Source of the DNA: Candidatus Microthrix parvicella Bio17-1
Lineage (GTDB): Bacteria; Actinomycetota; Acidimicrobiia; Acidimicrobiales; Microtrichaceae
Length of the DNA stretch: 64,000 nucleotides
Assembly: GCF_000299415.1 (NCBI RefSeq)
Contig: NZ_AMPG01000002.1
Coordinates: forward strand, 372,001 to 436,000
Direction: 5' to 3'
Shown piece by piece: positions 25,743 to 32,245 of this stretch. Position 1 is the first letter of the stretch. The number at the start of each line of letters is the position of its first letter. Below the pieces are notes generated by a model. The model was given only the letters and a program-made list of their open reading frames with translations. It had not been told where the DNA came from and ran no database searches. Position numbers and translations under genes: made by a program.

Positions 25743-26243
25743 TCAGCGGTCGGGGTGAACCTCTGCCAACGCCGCCCATCGAGGGTCGGGAGGGCGCTCC
25801 TCGGTCTCGGCGGGCCCGTCATCTGCATCGTCGGCGACGGTCACCGGGTGCCCCTCTGGATCGGGTCCGGCACAGTCCTCGCGACACAGCGGTGCCAGCG
25901 GCAACCCGAGAACCACGGCCGCTCGGACCGCCTCGGTGACGTCGATTCGATCGTCCTCGATCCCCAACTCGCCGTCCAGTGGGTAGGGCCGCGCCACCTC
26001 GTCGATCTCACCATTGGTCACCCCCGATACCGGCTCCAGGCAACGGCGGCACTCCCCCGTCCACTCCGCCTCCGCCGACCCGCCGATCACCACACCATCG
26101 GACAGCGCCTCCAACCGAAGCTTGACGCGTGCCTCGGTGCCGTCCACCAGCCGGGTGCCGATGACCTCGGCGCCGGCCAGTGCCACCTCGGCATCCACCT
26201 CGTCCACATTCCCCACCCGGCGTCGCAGCTCGGCGACGGGCAC
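25743..26243 (-). CDS. DUF177 (YceD) family protein
   Basis: YceD-family protein, linked to 23S rRNA or 50S assembly in other bacteria and almost always next to rpmF. Family features are CRRCLEPV near the middle and LCREDCAG toward the C-terminus. About 166 residues if the GTG at 26243 is used; the start is uncertain, because the sequence upstream passes through a CAG/TAG trinucleotide tract shared with the end of the SepIVA-like gene. It is probably translated from the coaD transcript. Confidence 0.85.
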   Translation of the reverse strand: MPVAELRRRVGNVDEVDAEVALAGAEVIGTRLVDGTEARVKLRLEALSDGVVIGGSAEAEWTGECRRCLEPVSGVTNGEIDEVARPYPLDGELGIEDDRIDVTEAVRAAVVLGLPLAPLCREDCAGPDPEGHPVTVADDADDGPAETEERPPDPRWAALAEVHPDR

Positions 26244-26301
26244 CAGCAGTCGGCGGGGAGCACCTCCGCGCGGGCCGGAGGCACCACAGTGGCCAGTGCT
26301 G

Positions 26302-26327
26302 CTACTGCTACTGCTGCTGCTCACGCT
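26302..26327. repeat. Short CAG/TAG trinucleotide tract at a gene end
   Basis: In the minus direction the septation gene ends CAG CAG CAG TAG CAG TAG CAG. The stop codon is one base change from the CAG unit and a second in-frame TAG follows two codons later. It is a small microsatellite that could change length by slippage. Confidence 0.6.
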
Positions 26328-27033
26328 CAGCGTCCATCGCGTCCTGGTCGAAGAACAGCGCCTCCGACAGCGAATCCTCCTCGTCAGGCGCCAGCGCCGC
26401 CTCGGCCAGCGAAGTGGCCGACAGCTTCTGGCGCCCGGCGCCAACCGCTCGCGTGATTCGCTCCAGCACGATCTCGAAGCTGGCCAGCTTCTGGTCGCAA
26501 TAGTCCTCCACCTCGTGATGCATACGCCGGGCCTCGGCCTCAGCGTCCTCGGTGACCTTGCGTGCACGGCTCTCAGCGGTCTTCACCACCTCGGTGCGCT
26601 GCACCATGTGGGCCACTCGGGCCTTGGCATCCGAGATGATCTCCTCGCCATCACGCCGGGTCTTCGCCAGGAACTCGTCGCGTTCCTTCAGCAGCCAGCG
26701 GGCGGCACGCAGTTCGTCTGGCAGTCGGGCAACGGCATCGTCCAACAGCTCCAGAATCTCTTCCTTGTTGATGCGAACCGAGGCCGACATCGGCAGGCCG
26801 GGGGCCCCTTCGATCAGGTCGACAACCCGGCGCAGCAACTGTTCGGTGCGCGGCATTGTGTACCCCGCGGTGTCCAGGGGCTCGTCGGCGAAGTCGACGT
26901 TGAGGTCCTCGACCGGGGCCTCCTCCACGTAGTCGCCGGCCGAGTACGCCTGGTACTCGCCGGAGGCCAGTGGCCTGGTGTCATAGCCGTCGTCATCCCG
27001 ATAATCGTCGTCAAAACTCACGCCGTCGGTCAT
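26308..27033 (-). CDS. sepIVA: SepIVA-like DivIVA-domain septation protein
   Basis: Coiled-coil protein that matches the mycobacterial Rv2927c/SepIVA position between coaD/rsmD-type genes and DUF177-rpmF-rnc. 241 residues: acidic disordered N-terminus (1-60), then VRINKEEILELLDDAVARLP and a long charged coiled coil (about 85-200, ARWLLKERDEFLAKTRRDGE), ending EREQQQ. In mycobacteria the homologue acts in septum formation and interacts with the divisome; that role here is inferred from synteny and architecture. Start overlaps the coaD stop by four bases (ATGA). Confidence 0.75.
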   Translation of the reverse strand: MTDGVSFDDDYRDDDGYDTRPLASGEYQAYSAGDYVEEAPVEDLNVDFADEPLDTAGYTMPRTEQLLRRVVDLIEGAPGLPMSASVRINKEEILELLDDAVARLPDELRAARWLLKERDEFLAKTRRDGEEIISDAKARVAHMVQRTEVVKTAESRARKVTEDAEAEARRMHHEVEDYCDQKLASFEIVLERITRAVGAGRQKLSATSLAEAALAPDEEDSLSEALFFDQDAMDAEREQQQ

Positions 27034-27530
27034 GTGGGGTTCTCCTCGTTCGAATCGGCGAATTTGTGCTGGAGCGCCTCGGCAACCGCCGGGGGCACCA
27101 TCGCCGTGATATCGCCACTGAAGCGGGCGATCTCTCGGATCAGTTTGGATGCCAGGAATGAATGTGAGCTGGCGGATGGGATGAACAGGGTGTCCACGCC
27201 AGAGATGGTGGTGTTGGTCTGGGCCATCTGCAGCTCGGATTCAAAATCCGAAACGGCACGCAGCCCCTTCACAATGAAGTCGGCCTTCACCTCTCGTGCC
27301 AGGTCCACCACCAGGCTGGAGAAGCTGGTGACCGACACGTTGTCGAGGTGATCCAGGCTGGCCTCGATCAGTGCGCTCCGCTCGGCCAGGTCGAACAGCC
27401 CCGAGTGCTTCTGGGGGTTGTACAGGGTGGCGACCACCACCCGATCAAAGAGCCGGGAGGCGGTTTCGACGATCTCCACGTGTCCGTTGTGGATGGGATC
27501 GAACGAGCCGGGATAGAGCACCGTGGTCAC
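27030..27530 (-). CDS. coaD: Phosphopantetheine adenylyltransferase
   Basis: Penultimate enzyme of coenzyme A synthesis: 4'-phosphopantetheine + ATP gives dephospho-CoA. The nucleotidyltransferase signature GSFDPIHNGH is at 8-17, and the C-terminal block SSHSFLASKLIREIA corresponds to the ISSTxxR region. 166 residues, normal length. Lies after rsmD as in many bacteria, separated by 92 bases that contain an imperfect repeat of GGATGCGG. Overlaps the septation gene by four bases. Confidence 0.97.
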   Translation of the reverse strand: MTTVLYPGSFDPIHNGHVEIVETASRLFDRVVVATLYNPQKHSGLFDLAERSALIEASLDHLDNVSVTSFSSLVVDLAREVKADFIVKGLRAVSDFESELQMAQTNTTISGVDTLFIPSASSHSFLASKLIREIARFSGDITAMVPPAVAEALQHKFADSNEENPT

Positions 27531-27622
27531 GACGGCGAGGCTAGCTGCGCTGGGTGCCCGGATGCGGAGCAGGGCGCTCGGATGCGGTGCAGGGTGCTGA
27601 GCGAGGTCTCACAGCCGATGCT

Positions 27623-28147
27623 TCACGGAGCATCTCGGTAGAGCACCGACACCCAGGTACCGCCGTAGCGGCGGGCCCGCTGAAGCGTCCACCCCTTGGG
27701 GGCCTCGGTCTCCACGTCTCGTTCCACAACCGCCCACTCGGTGGTCAAAGCCGCCCACAGCCGATCCCACCCGTCCCACGCGTAAGGCGGGTCGAGGAGC
27801 GCCACATCCCAGGTTCGGGTCGTCGATTCGAGAAAGGCGAGCGCCTCAGCGCGCACCACCTCGGCCGGCTCGGTCAGCCCGACGGTGGCCAGGTTGGCCC
27901 GCACCACCCGCACGGCCCTGGCGTCCCGTTCGACGAACGTCAGCTCGCTTGCGCCCCTGGACAGCGCTTCGATACCGAGCGCACCGCTGCCAGCGAACAG
28001 GTCGACCATAGTGGCGTCCTGCACCAGACCCAGGGAACCCAACGAGTTGAAGGTGGCTTCGCGCACCCGGTCGCCCGTCGGGCGGGTTCCCGACCCGGGT
28101 GGCGCCTCCAGGCGGCGACCCGCCGCAGACCCAGCGACCACCCTCAT
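27623..28147 (-). CDS. rsmD: 16S rRNA (guanine(966)-N2)-methyltransferase RsmD
   Basis: Methylates G966 in the 30S P-site region. Starts MRVVAGSAAGRRLEAP and contains GTRPTGDRVREATFN, the SAM motif DLFAGSGALGIEALSRGA at 49-66 and the catalytic DPPY at 119-122. 174 residues. Its ATG overlaps the prmA stop by four bases, so the two methyltransferases are coupled. Confidence 0.96.
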   Translation of the reverse strand: MRVVAGSAAGRRLEAPPGSGTRPTGDRVREATFNSLGSLGLVQDATMVDLFAGSGALGIEALSRGASELTFVERDARAVRVVRANLATVGLTEPAEVVRAEALAFLESTTRTWDVALLDPPYAWDGWDRLWAALTTEWAVVERDVETEAPKGWTLQRARRYGGTWVSVLYRDAP

Positions 28148-29121
28148 GCGCGCTCCCCCAAGGCTCGATCAGCGTGAGGGTCGGTAACCAGCAGGGTCAG
28201 GGCCACCCAGGCGACGGTCGGGTCGGTCTCGGATGGCTCAACCAAACGCTTCAGGGGGACCGTCGGCGCCAGGGCGGCCAGCAACCGATCCTCTTGATGC
28301 TCCAATATCCCCGCCACGATGACCGTGCCACCCCCGGCGGCCATTCGTCGCACCGACGGGGCCACCGACTCGTGCTCGCCAATCAGCAGGTTGGCCAGCA
28401 CCAACCGGGCGGCCTCACCTTCCGGGGCATCCAGCTTGGCAACATCGGTTCCCGCCCAACGCACCCGATCGGCCACCCCGTTGGCGGCGGCGTTTGCCAG
28501 GCCCACCCGCTCGCCGGCCGGGTCCAACTCCACCAACCGCACCACGCCCGCACCCAGCAAAGCGGCGGCGATGCCGAGCACGCCGGAACCGCTGCCGACA
28601 TCGATCACTTCGTCCGGCACCACCAGCGGAACGCCGACTTTCGCACCGTCGAATCGTGCTGAGAGCAGTTCCAGAGCCATACGCGTGCTCTGGTGCGAGC
28701 CCGAGCCGAATACGGCGCCCGGGTCGATCACCAGGTCGATTGCCGCTTCGGTGGTTTCATCACCCGACGTTGGCTCCACCCACGGCGGTCGCACCACAAA
28801 CGGTCCGACCGTCCACTCCCGGGCATGTTCACGCCACCCGTCCAGCCCGACATCGAGGGCCACGGTCGTCAACGAGATCTCAGTGGCACCCATCCCACGT
28901 AACGCCTTCACCAGGCGCTCGATCGCCCGGTCGGGGGGCGGATCAAGCCAGCTGATCACCCATTCGGTGACGCCAGGGTCGGCCGCCTGTTCCGAGATCC
29001 CGTCTGGCAGGATCAGGTTCTCGATCAACCCGCCCCACACCAGAGCTTCAACGCCGTCACCGCGCTCGTCGGCCAGCCTCAGGCTCAGTTGCACCGGGGT
29101 GGGTCCGGTCAGGTCACACAT
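28144..29121 (-). CDS. prmA: Ribosomal protein L11 methyltransferase-like (PrmA family)
   Basis: Class I methyltransferase resembling PrmA, which trimethylates ribosomal protein bL11. The C-terminal catalytic half has FGSGSHQSTRMALELL, the SAM motif VIDVGSGSGVLGIAA and LVLANLL. The N-terminal substrate-recognition half is divergent. 325 residues, somewhat longer than the 290-300 of most PrmA. TTG, GTG and ATG starts are possible near 29121. Operon with rsmD. Substrate is inferred from family. Confidence 0.85.
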   Translation of the reverse strand: MCDLTGPTPVQLSLRLADERGDGVEALVWGGLIENLILPDGISEQAADPGVTEWVISWLDPPPDRAIERLVKALRGMGATEISLTTVALDVGLDGWREHAREWTVGPFVVRPPWVEPTSGDETTEAAIDLVIDPGAVFGSGSHQSTRMALELLSARFDGAKVGVPLVVPDEVIDVGSGSGVLGIAAALLGAGVVRLVELDPAGERVGLANAAANGVADRVRWAGTDVAKLDAPEGEAARLVLANLLIGEHESVAPSVRRMAAGGGTVIVAGILEHQEDRLLAALAPTVPLKRLVEPSETDPTVAWVALTLLVTDPHADRALGERA

Positions 29122-29257
29122 GGGCGTCCATGGTCCCAGAACGCCGACGTCACGGCCGAACCACCGCGCACCGACAACCGGCCGGGGAGCACTCCCCGGG
29201 CACCGCTCCCCCGCAGGATGGCTGCGAGGCCTCGGTCCAGGTGGAAGGATTCGGCCC

Positions 29258-29671
29258 GTGGCCTTTGGACAATCACCCGGCCCTCCAGCGGGACAGCGTC
29301 AGGTGAACCGGCTGTTGGAGCTGCTCAACGAGGCGGGTCACAGCGACTTCCGTGACGCACGCGGGCCGCTCGACCTCACCCAGCGTCAGGCCGCGGGAAG
29401 GTTCACCCGCGGCGAGGCGGACGCCTTGATCGAGCTGTTGGAGACCGAGTTGGAGCAGCAACGATCTGACGCGACGGACGCCGGTCCGAGTCCCGAGCCA
29501 CACGGAAGCAACGAAATCGCATCTTCGACGACCGCAACGCCCACAGCACCAAGACGCATCTCACGCGACGAGCGCCGGGCCAAAGAGGCGCAGCGAACGC
29601 TGCGCGACGTGAGCGACGAGGTGTTGGCCACCGAGTTGCAGCGGCGCGGCTGGGTGGTCATGGAGCCATGA
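29258..29671 (+). CDS. Conserved hypothetical protein
   Basis: 137 residues from a GTG at 29258 with GGAAGG ahead. The first 70 residues are ordered (RLLELLNEAGHSDFRDARGP, then AGRFTRGEADALIELLE), followed by a Ser/Thr/Pro linker and a charged C-terminal helix RRAKEAQRTLRDVSDEVLATELQRRG. No enzyme motif seen. Its stop overlaps the channel gene start as ATGA, so the two are translationally coupled. Confidence 0.65.
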   Translation: MAFGQSPGPPAGQRQVNRLLELLNEAGHSDFRDARGPLDLTQRQAAGRFTRGEADALIELLETELEQQRSDATDAGPSPEPHGSNEIASSTTATPTAPRRISRDERRAKEAQRTLRDVSDEVLATELQRRGWVVMEP

Positions 29672-30762
29672 TCGCCAACATCGTCTTGGTGGTTGTCGGG
29701 GCCGTGTTGGTACTGGTGGCGTTCACCGACCTGGTGAACACCCTGGTGACGACGTCGTCCTCCACGTCCCGCTTCGCCGACCGGTGGCCCTCCCGCGTCG
29801 TTGCCAAGATTGGGTTCCGTCTCGTCCGCGCCATGGCGGAGCGCATACCTCAGGACAGGCCGATTCGAGAGCGCCTACTCGCCACGTATGGCCCTTTCCT
29901 GCTGCTGGTGTTGTTGACCCTGTGGGTATCCCTCCAGGTCGTGGGCTTCGGCATGATCTGGGCAGGCGTTGGCGGCGTGAAGGGTGTCGACTCGGTACTG
30001 AGCTCGATCTACTACTCCGGGGTCTCGTTCTTTACCATCGGCTTCGGCGATGCCGTTCCGGTCGAGTTTGTTTCCCGTTTCGGCGTTTTGGTCGAGGGCT
30101 TCGCAGGCGTGGTGACCACGGCGCTCGTCATCGGCTATCTGCCGACGCTGTATGGCGCGTACTCCGACCGGGAACAAATTTTGATGACCATCGACGATGG
30201 CTCCGGCGACCGCATCACCCCAACCAGCTTGATGAAGGCGTGGGCACCCGACGGCGACCCGGCCAAGCTCGACGCCCGCTTTGCCGAGTGGGAGCGCTGG
30301 GCCGCTGCCGTCGCCGAGACCCACGGTTCGGCACCCATGCTGCGCCTGTTCCGCAGCCACGACCGACGGCAAAACTGGATCACCGCTCTGGGTTTGCTTT
30401 CGGACGTCGCCGTGCAGTCGCAAATGGTCGTTGGTGCATCCAACGGGTCGTCGTACTGGTTTCTGCGGCGGGCCGAGACGCTCTTTCGCCAGATGACCGT
30501 TCGAGCAGACCTGGGGCCCTGGCGTGCCGAGACGCGTCTGACCCCGGTGGAGCGCGACCTGATGTTTCGGGAACTCTACGACGAGCTTGAGCAGCACGGC
30601 TTCGAGCTGTTGCCCTACGACCTGTGCGTCGAGGAGGGGACCAAGCTGCGAGCCATGTACGCCCCGTCCATGGAGTTCCTCATCGATACGATGCTGTGTC
30701 CGCGAGGGTTCTGGGCCCCACAAAGCATGGTGCAGCCCATGCCGAGCCCCGACAGACCATGA
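29668..30762 (+). CDS. Potassium-channel-like membrane protein
   Basis: 364 residues. An N-terminal membrane helix (about 2-24), then two more (about 74-98 and 134-158) flanking a pore loop with the selectivity-filter-like sequence TIGFGD at 123-128. The long C-terminal part (about 165-364) is soluble and has no RCK domain I can see; it is rich in Trp, Arg and Glu (RLTPVERDLMFRELYDELEQ). A two-pass ion channel with an uncharacterised cytoplasmic domain is the best reading; subunit number and ion are not known. Confidence 0.75.
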   Translation: MIANIVLVVVGAVLVLVAFTDLVNTLVTTSSSTSRFADRWPSRVVAKIGFRLVRAMAERIPQDRPIRERLLATYGPFLLLVLLTLWVSLQVVGFGMIWAGVGGVKGVDSVLSSIYYSGVSFFTIGFGDAVPVEFVSRFGVLVEGFAGVVTTALVIGYLPTLYGAYSDREQILMTIDDGSGDRITPTSLMKAWAPDGDPAKLDARFAEWERWAAAVAETHGSAPMLRLFRSHDRRQNWITALGLLSDVAVQSQMVVGASNGSSYWFLRRAETLFRQMTVRADLGPWRAETRLTPVERDLMFRELYDELEQHGFELLPYDLCVEEGTKLRAMYAPSMEFLIDTMLCPRGFWAPQSMVQPMPSPDRP

Positions 30763-30832
30763 ACCTCGAATCGGTTCTTCCGATGCCCTGGCTTCATCAC
30801 AGCAACCCATTTTCGTAGTACGGTAGGTTCAT

Positions 30833-31072
30833 GTGGAAATCCACAGCTCGGCAGGTCGCCAAGGAGTATCTACCGCCGAGATGTTGCATGCGTTCGACCA
30901 CTCGGTGCTGGGCGATGACCTCGGCGAAGTCCCGGACCGGTGGCTCGTCATCGGACCGGACTGGGCGGCGAACCTGCTTGAGATCATCGTACTCATTACA
31001 TCCACAGGTGAGCAGATGATCATTCATGCCATGCGACTCCGCGCAACCCACCGAATACTGCTCGACTCATGA
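30833..31072 (+). CDS. Putative BrnT-like toxin
   Basis: 79 residues from a GTG. The layout resembles short RNase-type toxins: GVSTAEMLHAFDHSVLGDDL, a middle strand RWLVIGPDWAANLLEIIVLI, and the C-terminal HAMRLRATHRILL, where BrnT-like proteins have a basic R-x-A-T/R segment. It overlaps the downstream ribbon-helix-helix gene by four bases (ATGA), the typical arrangement of a toxin followed by its antitoxin. A short gap before it contains no clear promoter. Confidence 0.6.
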   Translation: MEIHSSAGRQGVSTAEMLHAFDHSVLGDDLGEVPDRWLVIGPDWAANLLEIIVLITSTGEQMIIHAMRLRATHRILLDS

Positions 31073-31353
31073 CAGATCGCAACTACGGACACACCGAGTC
31101 AGGCGCTCCCATCACCGACCAAATGATCGAACGGCTGGCAGACGAAGCGGAAGCCGGCTTTGACGTCGATGAGATCCTTGCTCGCCGGGGCAAGCGCGGG
31201 CGCCCGCGACTCGGGTCGGCGCCGTCGACGGTCGAGTCCGTGAGACTCGACCCCCAGTTGAAGCAGCGGCTCGCAACCCGCGCCAAGGACGAAGGGGTGC
31301 CGGTCTCCGAAGTGATCCGCGAAGCGCTCCGCCAACACCTTTCCGCAAGTTGA
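31069..31353 (+). CDS. CopG-type ribbon-helix-helix antitoxin
   Basis: 94 residues. The C-terminal half is a ribbon-helix-helix DNA-binding unit (SVRLDPQLKQRLATRAKDEG then VSEVIREALRQHL). The N-terminal half, with ITDQMIERLADEAEAGFDVD and a basic GKRGRPRLG linker, probably binds the toxin. Coupled to the BrnT-like gene, so autoregulation of the pair is likely. Confidence 0.7.
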   Translation: MTDRNYGHTESGAPITDQMIERLADEAEAGFDVDEILARRGKRGRPRLGSAPSTVESVRLDPQLKQRLATRAKDEGVPVSEVIREALRQHLSAS

Positions 31354-31420
31354 CCATCCCCGGCACATTGAGGCATCGAACCAACCTCCATCGAGCGGCG
31401 AGACGCGAAAGAATGACCGA

Positions 31421-31888
31421 GTGAATCGAACGGTGCACCCATCACTCACAGCCGATGATGTGGTTGATCCCACCAGGTTGGACGGCGCTACAGCGCAGGC
31501 GGTGGTGACCGAGTTGATCATGATCTACGACGCCGACGGCGGCCTACGGGGCGAGTTGGCCTACGGCTGGGGCAAGCTGCGCCGCACCGCCCACTGCTCG
31601 CTTTGCTCGATCACCCACGGCCTCGTCAGGGAACGACGGTCGTGGGCAGATTGGCGCTGCAGCGTGCCGGTGCCGGTCGAGGCGCTGCATCGCAACGAGC
31701 GGTCCCCCGAGGTGGAGGAGATCACCGGCGACCGCACCCCGTGTGTGCTCGCATGCGTCGACGGAGCGTGGGTCTTCGTCCTGGGTCCCGGCGAGTTGGA
31801 CGCCTGCGACGGCGACGTCGATGTGTTCGCCAACGTCCTCGCCGCCTCGCTCGAGCGAGTGGAGTTGTCCTTCCCGGACGGCTCCTGA
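31421..31888 (+). CDS. Conserved hypothetical protein with CxxC-TH motif
   Basis: 155 residues from a GTG. The notable region is LIMIYDADGGLRGELAYGWG followed by AHCSLCSITHG, a paired-cysteine block that may bind metal or form a disulfide. I know similar uncharacterised actinobacterial proteins only by this pattern. It follows the toxin-antitoxin pair on the same strand after 67 bases but shows no functional link. Confidence 0.6.
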   Translation: MNRTVHPSLTADDVVDPTRLDGATAQAVVTELIMIYDADGGLRGELAYGWGKLRRTAHCSLCSITHGLVRERRSWADWRCSVPVPVEALHRNERSPEVEEITGDRTPCVLACVDGAWVFVLGPGELDACDGDVDVFANVLAASLERVELSFPDGS

Positions 31889-32094
31889 GGTGCCGAGGGC
31901 GGCTCCGTGCCGGTTTCGATAGCAGCTTCGGATCGCCCAGCGAAGCGAAAGCACGCGTCGGATCACGTCACCTGCTTCATGACGGCAAACCCAAGAGTGG
32001 AGCTGGAATTGCAAGGGGTTTGGGGATCGTCAGCGACGGACCCTCACCTCCTGCTGCGTAGCCGTATTCGTGGTTCGGGTTGAGCGTGAACAGC

Positions 32095-32245
32095 TATGGT
32101 CACCGGTTATGGGACGAAGCGTTGTGGGTCGGGTAGTTACTGGTTGGTTGTTGTTGATTGGAGCGGTGGTCTTGGGGCTACCGGGAAGTGTCGAGGCCGC
32201 ATCGGCCCAGAGCCCACCGGCCCAAATCAGCAGTGCACCAGAACC
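32095..32245. repeat. First copy of a 151-bp duplicated segment (gene 5' end)
   Basis: This segment contains the start codon and signal peptide region of the SLH/RCC1 gene. A copy with four substitutions lies at 35067-35217. Both copies begin at the same base, 14 before the ATG, and end at CCAGAACC. Confidence 0.95.
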
